DNA from: Diphasiastrum complanatum
Taxonomy: Eukaryota; Streptophyta; Lycopodiopsida; Lycopodiales; Lycopodiaceae
Reading direction: 5' to 3'
DNA length: 64,000 nt
Assembly: GCA_029204225.1 (NCBI GenBank)
Contig: CM055103.1
Location: forward strand, 8,266,866 to 8,330,865
Shown: one piece after another, positions 12,059 through 24,729 of the stretch
Position numbering within the stretch: the first letter of the stretch is position 1
How the letters are laid out: every line of letters begins with the position of its first letter
The notes under the pieces: model-generated
The model's database searches: none
The model's input: the letters and a program-made list of their open reading frames with translations, nothing else
What the model was told of the DNA's origin: nothing
Position numbers and translations under genes: made by a program

Positions 12059-12323
12059 TGTTAGAAATCAATGATAAACTTCATTGTTACTGTTTACGAG
12101 GTACATTAATGTTGACAGTTGTGACCAGCTGTCATTAGCCGTAGGCTAGTCTATTAGTCTACTCATAGGTTTTCTCTCTCTATCAGGGGTTCAGGGTCTA
12201 TTTGTATATTTTTACATTCAGTATGGTTGTAGAGTGATAGTGTGATTGTGCGTGTTCTTCTTCTGCCTTCTTGTGGTGATTGCTTATGGTGAAATCTTGA
12301 TGTTCCATATCTAATTATTGACA
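12059..12323 (+). repeat. 5' LTR of CopE
   Basis: 265 bp, TGTTAG..TTGACA, followed at once by the primer-binding site TGGTATCAGAGC (12324-12335), complementary to the 3' end of initiator-Met tRNA. It matches 25843-26092, with a few substitutions and an approximately 9-bp plus other small length differences. Confidence 0.9.
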
Positions 12324-12817
12324 TGGTATCAGAGCAACGATAGTTTTGCGTGTCTGATCAATGGATACAGCTTGTCACAGGCTCCGCAATGAAGTGAGAA
12401 AGTCCTTCACGGGAGGTGAAAGCTTGGAGAGACAAAAATGGCAGAAGAAATCCTTCTTTGGTGTATTTTGTAGGTTTGGAGCTCAAAATCATCAATGGGG
12501 AACAAAGACACAGTCCCGGAGGCACCAGAAAGGCCAGGACAACATCAGACAGATTGAAAATTTGTTGAGTGGGAAGATTTTTTATAATACTTCTAGTTGT
12601 TGTGAAAAGTGCCATTTGTGTGAGAGGTTTGCCAAGAAATCTCTCATTTGTCTATTTGGGGTACCGCAAATCACACTAGACAGTGTCTAGTACTGCCATT
12701 CAAAGTTAGGAGACTTTATACTTTTCACATTACTGATCTCTGTCTTTTGAATGATCACACATTTCAAAATCTTTGCAAAGAGGAGGCGGCATAGTCGTCG
12801 CGCCGAAGTGGAAAATC
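12324..12817 (+). other. CopE leader and 5' internal remnant
   Basis: Starts with the Met-tRNA primer-binding site. An open frame of 109 codons from an ATG at 12361 (MDTACHRLRNEVRKSF..) follows, but it carries no gag motif that I recognise, so it may be a degraded gag start or chance. It is cut at 12817 by the CopB LTR. Confidence 0.5.
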
Positions 12818-13272
12818 TGATGAGAGTATGAGGAGGATCGCAGTCATGAAGCTTTTGCGAAGGAACCACGCTCTCTCTTTGCCCTCGGATGGAGTTTAGA
12901 TGCAATTGCTGGACATTGCCAGCTGAATCACTCCTACAGTCCTCCATAGTGTAGTCAGACACTGCTGATCTACGTTTATAAAATTAATGCAGCATTCAAC
13001 ATAGTTTCAACTAAGGTGCAGAATTCAAACGAACAAGAAAACTTAGTTAGACACACGAATAAACAGCAGATGCATTAGCATTCGAGATCAGACACAACAA
13101 GAAAATCATCTATATTGATTTTTCTCTTATTTCTTCAAGCACTGCATGCAAATCCACGCAGTGCGCTGGCGTGGGAGAAACATAGTTCTCTCACGAGCAA
13201 TCGTCTCCCTTTACTAGCGAACAATTGGATCTACAGATCCTAGACAAAATTGTCTTCGCACGCAGGCGGACA
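12818..13272 (-). repeat. CopB LTR (left, 3' LTR)
   Basis: About 455 bp, closely matching 24278-24729 throughout (shared TGATGAGAGTATGAGGAGGATC start, the AGTTAGACACACGAATAAAC block, and the CGCACGCA.GCGGACA end). In minus orientation it is the 3' LTR, but it abuts integrase of CopC directly at about 13273-13286 instead of a CopB polypurine tract, which marks a rearrangement. The exact inner end is uncertain by about 14 bp, because both copies continue as TGTATT.TGTATTT. Confidence 0.75.
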
Positions 13273-15854
13273 TGTATTCTGTATTTCAACAACTCCATTT
13301 TGCTGAGGAGTATATGAACAAGAAAACTCTCTTTGAATACCCTCTCTCTCACAAAAGTCTTTAAACTTATTGGAAGTGTATTCTCCTCCACTATCACTTC
13401 TTAAAGCTTTTAACTTGAAAGGAAACTGCTTCTCTACATAAGCTTTGAAAGTAAGAAAAACATCATAAACCATGGTTTTTTAAGACAACATATAGATCCA
13501 AGAATATCTTGTATAATCATCTACAAAAGAGACAAAGCAGTTGGCTCCTCCTTTGCTCTTAGTTGATGAGAAATGAACATCAGAGTGTACAAGCTCAAAT
13601 GGTTGCTTTGTCTTGATACTGGATCTAGGAAAAGGCCTTCTGTGTGACTTTGCCAGCACACAAGCTTCACAAGGTAGAAGCTCCTTTGACAGTGTCTTTG
13701 ATAGACCAAAAACTTTTCCTTCTTTGACCATAGATTGCATGGCTTTGAAATTCGGATGACCCAATCTGTTGTGCCACAGATCTTCCTGTAGAACCTTGGT
13801 CTCATAAGCAATATCTGAAATGTTAGCACTCTCCCTAGAATCTAGTTTGTACAACTTACCAATTCTAGATCCTCTAGCAATAACTTCATTTTCTCTTGAG
13901 ATTATACACTTGTCAACTTGAAACTTGACATCCAATCCACTATCAAACAACTGTCCTACACTAATGAGATTCTTGGTCAATCTAGGTACATATGGTATAT
14001 CATGTAAGCAAATTTTTTTTTTATGATGATGCATGCAATGGAATACTACCTATTCCTTCAATTCTACGCTCTACATCACTAGCAATATAGATTTTGATCT
14101 TTTTGCACCTAGATATGGCATGAGATTAGTAAAAGAGTTCCTAGAACTAGACATATGGGAACTAGCCCCACTATCTACAGACTTCTTCATTCTCAAAAGG
14201 AAAAGATGAAAAAGTAGACATCGTTAATGAATCCTCTCTTTCACTCTCTACACCCTCACACTCATCCTCATTAGTAAGGTTAGCTTGCTTAGATTGGTTC
14301 TTCTTCTTGAAATAGTTTGATGCATAGTGTCCTTTCTTGTCACAGAAAAAACACTTGATCTTTGACAGCTTCTTCTTGCCACTGGATGTTGCAGCTTGTG
14401 AGGACTGATCCTCACTACCTTCTTTGGCTTTGTCCTTCTTGAAGTGTTGTTGTCCTTTGCCCTTGCCTCTTGACTTGTCTCTGATGAAGAGTGCTTTGTC
14501 ATCTCCACCATCTTTCAATGAAAGTCTTGATCCTCATCATCTTGTTCTCTTGCCTGCTTTCTTCAGCAATGAGAACACCTTGCAGTGTCTCCAAGGATGG
14601 AAGATCCTCCCTGACAGCATAAGTCTACACAATATTGTCATACTCATATCTAAGTCCATTTAGGACTACTTGAACAAGTTCAGTATTCTTAAGAGCATCA
14701 CTAATACCAGCTAACTCTTGATGAAGATCCTTAACTCTCATGACATATGATGAAGCAATCTCATCTACTCTCTGATAACTTAGAAATATTTGGTTTCTAA
14801 GTGTCAGCAATCTAGAAGTATTTTTGATTTCATAGATTGTTTTTAGAGTATCCCAAGCTTCCTTGGCAGTGCTGCATGATCTCTCTTAACACTTCATTAG
14901 TAACATTCATTTTTATAAAATGAAGGGCAATTTTGGTTCTTTTGTGGAATGCTGCAGCTTCATTGGGTGCAGCAGGTTCTTCTTCAGCTCCACTCAAATA
15001 TCCATAACATCCTGTAGAATCAATAATGATTTCATTCTGTTCTTCCACATTACATAATTGGAAGCTGTTAATCTCTCACTGTGCTCTAAGAAATGTGAAC
15101 CAGATGAAGACATCTTCTTGGTGAGAAATTCTAGTATTGATCTCAATCTAGGATCTGACATAGATGCTGATCCACCCTATGAAATCTAGCAACAGATGTG
15201 AGAACAAATTCTCAATGCAGAAAATCAATCTATCTTGAATTTGGATCTTGCTTCAGTCACAAAAGAAGAAGCACATGCAAGCAAGAAGTCTATCTCTCCC
15301 ACGAGTTTCAAAGTACTGATAAACTCTCTAGGAACTTACTTTCAACTCAAACACAGTAATATGTGTGAAATGAAAAGTCTAAGACCTCAGAACACTCACT
15401 TCTATCCAATTCTACTTGATTGACAATGAAAATTGATGAAAATGGTGAAAAAGACAGATGTGTGCTCACTTTGGCATATCCCATGAGTTGAATACCCTCT
15501 CAAACTCTCTGATTACCTAAAACTCTTCTAAAAACAAATCAAATTGATTTAGAAACAAGAGCAACACATTCTACTCTTCAATACCTATCCAACAAGCTAT
15601 AGAACATCAAATTTGGATCATTCCTTGAGAAGTAGCACTCATCAATGAGGGCTGATTTCACACGTGTGAGCTCTATGTTCGTACAGAGCTCCACTGGATC
15701 AGATCAGCCTTGATTTGATCCACTTATGATCACAGATTGCTTGTTTCTCAACAAGTTTGAATCTCTCTCCAAAATCCGAGTTCCTGCAAGCAAAAACACT
15801 GGATGATCTGATGTATACACCCTCATCTCTTCAAAGCATTGAGCTCTGATACCA
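13273..15854 (-). pseudogene. CopC: 5' half of a Copia element (gag to mid-integrase)
   Basis: Minus-strand gag starts at ATG 15113 (MSSSGSHFLEHSERLTASNY) and runs, with stops and frame shifts, through a zinc knuckle (CFFCDKKGHYASNYF near 14350-14310, with the last Cys changed) to protease and GAG-pre-integrase (LWHNRLGHPNFKAM near 13780) and integrase (HSDVHFSSTKSKGG; RSDSGGEYTSNKF; YTPQQNGVVE near 13300). It stops there: the rest of integrase, RT, RNase H and the 3' LTR are gone. The primer-binding site is GCTCTGATACCA at 15843-15854 (minus-strand TGGTATCAGAGC). The leader 15114-15842 is non-coding and contains a CACACGTGTG palindrome at 15659-15668. Confidence 0.85.
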
Positions 15855-16571
15855 TGTGAAGTTTTTAGCACATGTGAACTTCACCACACACCCTACAGGA
15901 TCTTATTGAGGTGTTGTGATTGCACAAGATTGATCAAAGAACAATATGCTTGAAAAATCTAAGGCAAGAGCACAATGGCATACATCAGATGAAAAAAATC
16001 TAACTCTTCACTATGAGAAATGAATGTCAAAAATAATTCTAAGTGTTCAGTATGAGAAAAAGAGATTGCTCTCGGGTAGAGAGAGAAAATCAAGCATAGA
16101 AAACTTGGGTAGAGAGAGAATGAGTCCAAAACACCAAAATCTCAATATTCACAATGTGGCAAAACATGCCCAGGAGAGACTCGAATTCCTACAGTGGAGT
16201 TGCATGGAAAGTCCACTTAACTGAACTAATTCACCTACCATAGATCCACATGTGTAACTGCATGCATGTATGTTGCATGTACTGCATGTCAACTCATAAA
16301 ACTCCCTAGACATGTGTAGATCACTGAAACTACTTTGCATGTTGCATGCACTGATTGCATGTGGCTTGCATGCATACAATAAGACTTTTCATGCTATCTA
16401 AACATCTGCATGTCATCATAATTGAACCTATCTAACTCAAATCCGAGCTATACTAGAAGGATATGTGCTCAATTCACACTCCTTTTATATACAACATGAA
16501 TTTTAGTGGAAATCACCATGGACATGGCCCCAAACTTGAGATAGGAAGATAATATTTCAATAATCTTCACA
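15855..16571 (-). repeat. 5' LTR of CopC
   Basis: 717 bp between the primer-binding site and CopB integrase sequence. On the plus strand it runs TGTGAAGTTTTTAGC to AATAATCTTCACA, with TGTGAAG..CTTCACA inverted termini. The partner LTR is lost with the 3' half of CopC, so the target-site duplication cannot be checked (candidate outer 5 bp CTTCT, 16572-16576). Confidence 0.8.
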
Positions 16572-16690
16572 CTTCTGTGAATGATGCCACGATCATTGCA
16601 GAAGTCAGTGAAGCAATTCGAGATGTATTTGCCACCTCAATATGTTCTGATCTGCTTTACTTTGCTGCCTGTACATCTCTCAGTACAATT
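16572..16690 (-). pseudogene. CopB integrase sliver between CopC and CopD
   Basis: A 119-bp piece that reads on the minus strand as the CopB integrase around its second catalytic Asp (TGSKVKQIRTY.GGKYIS..FTDFCNDRGIIHR; the Asp is mutated and followed by a stop). It continues across CopD: removing 16691-22400 restores the order seen in the uninterrupted sister copy CopB2 near 6860-6990. Confidence 0.85.
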
Positions 16691-17236
16691 TGAGAACTTT
16701 TTCACACGTGTGAACCAACTGCAAGTACAAGGATCAAGGAAATGAATGTTTGCACGCTAAACTAGCTTCTATTCCAAAAACAAAGAGATGGAAAACATTA
16801 GCAAGCTAGTTAGCAAGAAGGCAAGAGCATTCATCACAATCTAATCATCATTACACCTCCAATGGATCAAATGGAAGCTTTACTTGAAGAAGTGTTTCTT
16901 GAGGTACAAAGCCACCTTATTTATAATACAAGAGGCCTTCTAGAACTCGTGGAGAGAGAAAGCAACCTAGATGCCACATTGCCTCTACCTCTCTACTAGA
17001 TGACAAAAAGAGAAATGGATAAGACTTGAGAATCTCTCTTTTTGAGAATCCTTGACCTACTAGAGTAGCCTCACATGCTTCTTGATAGGTTCTAGACCTA
17101 CACATCACTATGGAGACTAAAAATCTACCTTGACTCAACTTGGAAAGTTACTAGACTAGTCTACCTCAAGTTTGGACAAACCCCAAAACTTGAATCTCTA
17201 AGTTAAATATTATTTTAATTTTACAATATTTTCACA
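16691..17236 (-). repeat. 3' LTR of CopD
   Basis: 546 bp; plus-strand TGAGAACTTTTTCACACGTG to ATATTTTCACA. Carries the TTCACACGTGTGAA palindrome (16701-16714) close to its end. The 73-residue open frame within it is LTR sequence, not a gene. Confidence 0.93.
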
Positions 17237-17258
17237 CTCCTTAAAATGAAAATAATAT

Positions 17259-20200
17259 TTACAATACTAAAGACTTGGAGATCAAGCCAAGGTTTGATCT
17301 ATGTTTTTTAAAGTCTTTCTTAGCTAGAGGCTTGGTGAGCAAATCTGCATAACAATTTGAAGATGATACATGCTCCAGGAGAATCTCACCATCCATAACT
17401 TTTTCTCTTACATAGTGGTGTGCTACCTCTATGTGTTTACTTCTCGCATGGAAGATTGAATTACTTGCAAGATATTGGGTTGAGATGCTATCACATTTGA
17501 TGCAAGGTATTTCCTCCTCTTGAATGATCCCGAGCTCCACTAGTAGTCTTTTGATCCAAATGACTTCCTTTGTTGTGATGGTCAAAGCCTTGTACTCGGC
17601 TTCACATGAAGATAAAGAGATAGTGTCTTGCTTCTTAGATTGCCCAGAGACAAGGTTACCTCCCAAAAATATTGTGTAAGCACTTGTGGACTTTCTATCC
17701 ACCTTATCACCTGTAAAATCCGAATATGAAAAGGCAATAAGACTTAGATCATGTCTTTTAAAACAAAGTCCATAGTCTTGAGTGGATGCAACATATCTTA
17801 AGATCTCTTTTTCTAATCATGGATCTTTGGATTTTGCATGCTTTGACTAAGCTTGTGCACACTAAAACTAAGATTGGCCCTAGTGATAGTGAGCCATATT
17901 AAAGAGCCTATTAGACTTTTAAAAAGTGTGATGTCCTTAAAGGATGCTTCATCACAAGTTTTAGTGTCTTTAACATTAGACTCCATAGGAGTATCTATGC
18001 TTTTACAATCTTGCATTTTGAACTTCTTAAGCATAGATCTTACATAACTTTCTTGAGAAATGAAAGCTAAGTCTTTAGAGATCTTAATCTCTAATCCAAG
18101 TACATGATGTAAAAATCCAAGATCTTGCATTTTGAATTCCTTTCCTAAGGAGATCTTGGTATCAAGTACATCTATGTTGTTTCCACATAATAGAATGTCA
18201 TCTACATAAATAAGCAACATGATTATATCATTACCAATATATCTAAGATATAATGATGGATCATATGAACTAATCTTGAAACCAATAGAAAGAAGATAAG
18301 TGTTCAACCTCTCATACCAGGCCCTTGGAGCTTGTTTCAAGCCATAAAGACTTTTCAAAAGTAAGCATACTTTTGATCCTTTGCCATTCACAACAAAACC
18401 TGGAGGTTGATGCATATATTCTTCTTCTACGTAGCCATTCAAGAAAGCATTGGAAACATCAAGTTGAATCATTTTCCAATCATAAAAGCAACAAATAGTG
18501 ATGAGAATTCTAATGGTTACCATCTTTGCTACGGGAGCAAAGGTTTCTTCATAATCTATGCCTTTGATTTGGGCATAGCCTTTAGCACAAAGCCTTGCTT
18601 TGAACTTATTGATTGATCCATCATTGTTGAGCTTGATTCTATAGACCCACTTGCATCCAATGACATGCTTGTCATTAGGTGGATCTACAAGTTGCCAAGT
18701 CTCATTTTGCATCAAATCTTCATACTCGGCCTCCATATCTTTGATCCAATCCTTTGAATGAAGAGCTTCCTCCACACTTGATGGTTCTTCAATGGAAGTG
18801 TGAAAAGCATGTAGAGAACTTGAATCCTCCATTTTTTTGTCTTTTTCCAAGTAGGTGAGTCTTCTAGGCTCAGATCTCTCTCGGGTTGATCTTCTTGGAG
18901 TCATTGGCAGACTCGGCTTCTCTTGTGATCTTGGCCCCAACAAGTCATCATCTTGATCAATACTTGATGAAGAGACTCCTCCTTGATGAATAAGCTCTTG
19001 AGATTCCTCCACATTGTCCTTCATGTACATTTGATCTTCATGGAAGATCACATCTCTACTTATCATAGTTTGATTAGTGGATGGAACAAAAATCTTATGG
19101 GCTTTACTTGAATAGCCTATCATAATGTCTTTAAGAGCATTAGCATGTTCTTTTTTTCTTGTTTCAAGAGGTACATGTACAAGGCATACACATCCACATG
19201 TTCTAAGATGATTGACCTCGGGTTTCCTTCCATACAACTTTTCATAAGGTGAAATATCTTCTATAGCATGATTTGGCAAAAAATTGCAAAGGTAGTTAGC
19301 ACATCCTATTGCTTCTCCCCAAATAGAAAGAGAGGCTTCTAGTCTAAGTGCCTTTGCACATTCACATAGAGTTCTAAGTTTATGAACTTTGTGGAGATGT
19401 ATTCACCTCCATTATCACTTCTCAAAGCTTTAATTTTACAAGATAGTTGATTCTCAACAACAGCTTTGAACTTCACAAAAGTTTCATTTGCTAATGCTTT
19501 AGAAGATAAAAGGTAAACCCAACAAAAACCAATACATGTTATAAAACATGTAGCTCCACCCTTGCTCTTGGTGGATGAGAAATGGATGTCACTATGGATG
19601 AGTTCCAAAGGTGCTTTGGACTTGATGGTTGATCTTTGATGTGGCCTTGCATGTGATTTGGCCAATGCACATGCATCACAAGGACTTGGCTCCTTGATCA
19701 TGGATTTAGGCAAACCATGAGCTAGCTCTGACTTGCACATAGATTGGATGGCCTTGGAGTTGGGATGGCCCAACCTCCTATGCCATAGATCTTCACTTGA
19801 GAGCTTTCCTTGTATCACAATATCCGAACAAAGATTAGCATTTTCATTTCCATCAAGCCTGAATAACCTTCCAAAACGAGAACATGATGCTATTATATCA
19901 TCATCTTTTGTGATCAAGCAAGTACCATCTTTAAAATCTACTTGTAGACCATCATCATGGAGTTGGCCTACACTTATTAGATTTTTAGTCAAACTAGGAA
20001 CATAGAGCACATTAATGAGATCAAGCTTATCTAGAGATATGCTTCCTATGCCTTCTATCATGCATTCCTCATCATTTGCTATATAGATACAACTTCTAGA
20101 TCCTTTGTATGGTACAAGATTACAAAAAGAGTTTTTATCACTACTCATGTGGGATGAGGCACCACTATCTAGCCACCATACATTAGAATGCTTAAAAGAG

Positions 20201-21102
20201 GAAGATGAAAAGTTAGTCATCATAAGTGAATCTTCTTTGTCACAAGGAGATCCATCTTCACAAATTATGTTGGTTTGCTTTTACCTTTTGTAGCATTGAG
20301 ACGCAAAATGCCCCTTTTTGCCACATGAGAAACAAGTAACCTTGTACTTGTTCTTCTTCACATTGGATGAGCTTGGTTCCTCCTCGGATGTCTTCTCCAT
20401 TGCTCTTGTGTTGTCCTTGGTGCTCTTTCCATTCTTCTTGTCTTTTCTCTTCTCCTTGGATTTGGTGAAGAGTGCTTGATCACTTCCTCCATCTTTGAGA
20501 GATAATCTCTCAAATCTTGCAATTCGAGTTTGATGCCTATACTCCTCAGCTATCAAGACTCCTTGCAAGGCTTCTAAAGAGGGTAAGTCCTCTTTAAATG
20601 CATAAGATTGGACAATGGTATCAAAATCTTCACTTAGTCCATTCAAGATAACTTGAACTATTTCCTTGGATTTGATAGAATCATCTATGCAACAAAGATC
20701 TTTATGGAGATCCTTAACTTTAGAAACATGGGATGAAGCACTTTCATTCTTTCTTTGAAGACTTTGAAAGATCACATTTCTTAGAGTAAGGATTCTAGAA
20801 GTGTTTTTAGACTCGTAAATAGATTGAAGAGTACTCCATGCTTCTTGAGCATTGACACAAGAACTAATCTCTCTTAGGACTTCATTGGAGACATTTAGCT
20901 TCAAAACATGAAGAGCAACTCTTGCTCTTTTCTTGAATTTGGGAATTTCTTGAGGATTATTTGGTTTCTCCTCATTCCAATTCACTATATCTATTAGATC
21001 TTGAAGTACAAGAATTGATTCTATCCTCACTTTCCATGTACTATAATTTGTAGAGGTGAGTCTTTCACCTTGTTTTAATAGATAAGATTCCATTGAAGTC
21101 AT
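17259..21102 (-). pseudogene. CopD gag-pol polyprotein, nearly complete but interrupted
   Basis: Encodes the Copia particle protein and replication enzymes. The minus-strand gag begins at ATG 21102 (MTSMESYLLKQGERLTSTNY) and ends with a zinc knuckle CFSCGKKGHFASQC (about 20330-20290). Then come protease WWLDSGASSHMSSD (20180), GAG-pre-integrase LWHRRLGHPNSKAI (19780), integrase (HSDIHFSSTKSKGG; RSDNGGEYIS near 19420), a 488-residue frame 19279-17813 with the integrase C-terminus, RT (LDVSNAFLNGY, 18450; active site LLIYVDDILL, 18210), and RNase H (17702-17259, SLSSCEAEYKAL). Breaks occur near 20223-20281, 19279-19339 and 17702-17813: one or a few indels or stops each. The integrase segment around the PQQNGV block is shortened at 19340-19390. 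Confidence 0.93.
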
Positions 21103-21861
21103 ATCTAGAGAATTGATTTTGGCTTTCTAAATGAATGTTTTCAGAGGTTCAAAACTAATCAAATGTAGACTATTGATTACCTAGAATCAAGTTAACAAAT
21201 GATTGAGAACTCAAAGAAGGCCAAAAATTCCAATTTCTAGGTGCTAGACAAAATTTGCACTAAATTTTTCAAAGCAAAAGTGGATGAAGTAAATCTGAGT
21301 TCACACGTGTGAAAATGGCTTAAAAAAATCAGATTTATCATTTAGAAAGTTTCATCCATTCATAGGATCATAGATCCAAACAATTCTTCTTGGATTGAAG
21401 AAAATTGAAAAATAGTCAAAACTTGCTATTTTTGACTCCTACAAATAAGGGATCCTAGATAGTACAACCTTCAAGCATGTAAAACTCTATTTTTCTTCTT
21501 CAACATGCCTCACTTGAATGTCAAGAACTCTCCTTAGGATCCACAAATCCTCTTGAGGTCACTTGCATCACAAACTAGCCTTGATTAGCTTCCTATTCAT
21601 ATGCTACATGGATGGAAGAGATGAGAAGTAACATAGCCCCCACTCTATCTCGACTAGAGGCCTCACACGTGCTGATACAGTAGGCTGTACAGCTCTGAAA
21701 TTAGAGAAAAAGATATGTTAATAAGTGATGATAAGAGTGGATCTAGTTATCTCAAAATCGAGTGCTAGTAAGAGGCAAAATTTCATCAACAATGATGAGA
21801 AGTCATTCCATTTCATAAAGTAATGATTAGATGTGTATTCTCCTATCAAGCTCTGATACCA
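21103..21861 (-). other. CopD leader with primer-binding site
   Basis: About 760 bp of untranslated leader between the 5' LTR and the gag ATG. The Met-tRNA primer-binding site lies at 21850-21861. The TTCACACGTGTGAA palindrome occurs again at 21300-21313. Confidence 0.8.
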
Positions 21862-22395
21862 TGAGAACTTTTTCACATGTGTGAACCAGCTGCAAGTACA
21901 AGGATCAAGAAAATGAATGTTTGCACACTAAACTAGCTTCTATTCCAAAAACAAAGAGATGGAAAACATTGGCAAGCTAGTTAGCAAGAAGGCAAGAGCA
22001 TTCATCACAATCTAATTATCATTACACCTCCAATGGATCAAATGGAAGCTTTACTTGAAGAAGTGTTTCTTGAGGTACAAAGCCATCTTATTTATAATAC
22101 AAGAGGCCTTCTAGAAGTCGTGGAGAGGGAAAGCAACCTAGATGCCACATTGCCTCTCCCTCTCTACTAGATGACAAAAAGAGAAATGGATAAGACTTGA
22201 GAATCTCTCTTTTTGAGAATCCTTGACCTACAAGAGTAGCCCCACATGCTTCTTGATAGGTTCTAGACCTACACATCACTATGGAGACTAAAAATCTACC
22301 TTGACTCAACTTGGAAAGTTACTAGACTAGTCTACCTCAAGTTTGGACAAACCCCAAAATTTGAATCTCTGTTTTATTTTTACAGTATTTTCACA
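21862..22395 (-). repeat. 5' LTR of CopD
   Basis: 534 bp; plus-strand TGAGAACTTTTTCACATGTG to CAGTATTTTCACA. It is directly followed by target-site duplication CAATT. The palindrome here is TTCACATGTGTGAA (21872-21885), with one base changed from the other LTR. Confidence 0.93.
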
Positions 22396-24277
22396 CAATT
22401 CACATATTATGTGAATTTATCAAGTGCTTCAGATTTATTCTGAATAAAATACACTCTGACAAATTTGCTATAATCATCAATGAAGGTTATATAATATTTT
22501 GAATCTCCTACTGAGATCACGTTGAATGGTCCACAGATGTTAGAATGCACTAGCTCCAGAATCTTAGTCGTTTTGTAGGAGTCTGTAACGAATGGTGTGC
22601 GTGACATCTTGCCCTTCAAACATGCATCACAGGTGGTCGAACTGGTTGCATTCGAGATGCTGACCCCTGTCACTGCTCCATGATGGCTTGCTTGATAAAG
22701 TGCCATTGAGTTCATGTGGCTAAGTCTCTTGTGCCACAGAGTGTCTGGCTGGTCATCATGAGTCTGATGCACCTAATCTGCAGGTAGGCGTACGTTCAGA
22801 TGATATAGGTTTTCGGTCCTTCTGCCTTGAGCGATCAAAGTACTGGTACTGGCATCAATCACATTGCATGCTTTGTCAGCAAACATCACACACATCCCTG
22901 CATCTGCTATTCTTGCTACAGAGAGCAAGTCTTGTTGCAGAGTAGGCATGAACAAGACATCTTCGAGTCGTCTGTCTCTGCCATTGGTGTTGAGCCATAG
23001 TGAACCAATATCGTTCACTTGATGTCTAGATCCATCTCCAAGAACTATGAATCTTGAGGGAACTGCACTTCTGAAATCAGACATTATACGTCTTGATGTC
23101 ACAAAGTGTGAGGTGGCTCCTGAGTCTAGAATCACCTATGTTAGATGTTGATGCTGCACACACGTCTTCATAGATATAGGTTATCGAATAGTTTCTATTC
23201 ATTTTTTCTTCGTCCATTTTAGAGCTCTCGGGCTCCTCGACATAGGATGAACTATTGCTGTTCTCCTGTCTGTTCTGTGCTGATTTGTTTCTCGAGTTTT
23301 GGCGGCAACCCATGGCTACGTGGCCCTTCTTATGGTAATGGATACACTCAATCTTGGGATTGAGCCAGCATGTATCTACTGTATCTCTGTCTCTTCTGCA
23401 TCTCACACAAGTCTTCTTGTCTGCACCTTATTGTTTCGACCTCCCTTTGCTCTTCTAGTTGCCCTTGCTGGTCCCCTCTGCTTGCTGGTCATGATCCTGC
23501 CTCTGATTCGACTCCCTCTTAGGCTTAAACTGCTTCTTGGTAGAGGGCCTGGTCAGAGCCATCTTTGTGATCAAGATGTTCTCTGGCCTCGACTTCCTCT
23601 CGAATCTCGACAATCGCCTTTTCGAGGTTCATGGCAGAATCTTTCGCGAGCAGGGTCCTTGTCATCTAGAATGATTTGGGTAAGGCTCTCAACAGGTACG
23701 TGAGCTGCTTCTCAGTTGACAAAACGTTCTCTGCTCTAGAGCTATGTAGTGGCAGAAACATATCCTTCATCTTTCTTACGAAAGAAGTGAGGTCTTTCCC
23801 ATCCCACTGCAAATTCGTCAACTGATCTTCCAACATCATGATTTGACTTCTTGATTTTGGCTGAAATCTAGTGAGTAATGCATCCCACATCTCCTTAGCT
23901 TTGGAGAGTGTAGCCAGGTCAAGTGTGAGACTATCTTCGACGGAAGACGATAGCAAAGCAACTGCCTTATCATTTTTCTCCCTCCATTCGCATAGCTCCT
24001 TGCCTGTTGTCATAGGCATTTTTTCTTTGCCATCCACCCAGGGGAATAGTCCTTCATCCTTGAGTATCAGTGATGTCTTAACTTTCCAGGCTAGAAAGTT
24101 AGATCCTGAAGAATCAAGTATTGTGCAGATCTTGCTCTGCATGCTGCTGATTGAAGCCATTGCTTTTTGGAGTCTGTTCCCTTGTTGATGGTTGTTTTGT
24201 TTGAATGTTTGGCCTCCTGGATCTGCTAGCTTCTTGGATATGTCATAATATGAGAAGATGATCGGCTTTGATACCAC
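22396..24277 (-). pseudogene. CopB gag, protease and integrase N-part
   Basis: Minus-strand gag from ATG 24160 (MASISSMQSKICTILDSSGS) through SLILKDEGLFPWVDG and FVRKMKDMFLPL, then the zinc-knuckle region (CVRCRRDRDTVDTC..CIHYHKKGHVAMGC, about 23410-23310), protease (ILDSGATSHFVTS, 23130) and GAG-pre-integrase/integrase (LWHKRLSHMNSMAL, 22740; HSNICGPFNVISVG, where the usual D is N; FIDDYSKFVRVYF). Two or three frame breaks are present. The primer-binding site is a variant, GCTTTGATACCA (24265-24276). It joins across CopD to the sliver at 16572-16690. CopB's RT and RNase H are absent from the window. Confidence 0.9.
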
Positions 24278-24729
24278 TGATGAGAGTATGAGGAGGATCA
24301 CAATCACGAAGCTTTTGCAAAGGAACCACGACTCTCTCTTTGCCCTCGGATGGAGTTCAGATGCGATTGTTGGACACTGCCAGCTGAATCACTCCTATAT
24401 CCTCTCCAGAGTGTAGTCAGACACTGCTGATCTACGTTTATAAAATGAATGTAGCATTCAACTTCAACCAAGGTGCGGAATTCAAATGAACAAGAAAACT
24501 TAGTTAGACACACGAATAAACAACAGACGCATTAGCATTTGAAATCAGACACAACAAGAAAATCACCTATATTGATCTTTCTTTAATTTATTTAAGCACT
24601 GCATGCAAATCCACGCAATGAGCTGGCGTGGGAGAAACACAATTCTCTCACGAGCAATCGTCTCGCTTTACTAGAGGACAGTTGGATCAACAGATCCTAG
24701 ACAGAATTGCCTTCGCACGCAAGCGGACA
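24278..24729 (-). repeat. CopB LTR (right, 5' LTR)
   Basis: About 452 bp, partner of 12818-13272. It lies one base from the primer-binding site. The sequence just outside (24730 on) does not repeat the five bases outside the left LTR (AAATC), so no target-site duplication is evident. This fits rearrangement of the left side. Confidence 0.8.

Larger units (their letters stand above)
16691..22395 (-). mobile_element. CopD: complete Copia element inserted into CopB
   Basis: A 5.7-kb minus-strand element with two LTRs (16691-17236 and 21862-22395) and a 5-bp target-site duplication CAATT at 16686-16690 and 22396-22400. Primer-binding site GCTCTGATACCA (21850-21861), polypurine tract near 17253-17237. 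Its LTRs differ by about a dozen substitutions and a 12-bp length difference, so it is moderately young. The disrupted target is CopB integrase, joined correctly once CopD is removed. Confidence 0.95.

Noticed and set aside
22088-22309. 73-codon frames (also 16917-17138) that look like a conserved small protein in two copies
   Set aside because: They lie inside the two CopD LTRs; their conservation is LTR identity, not protein selection.
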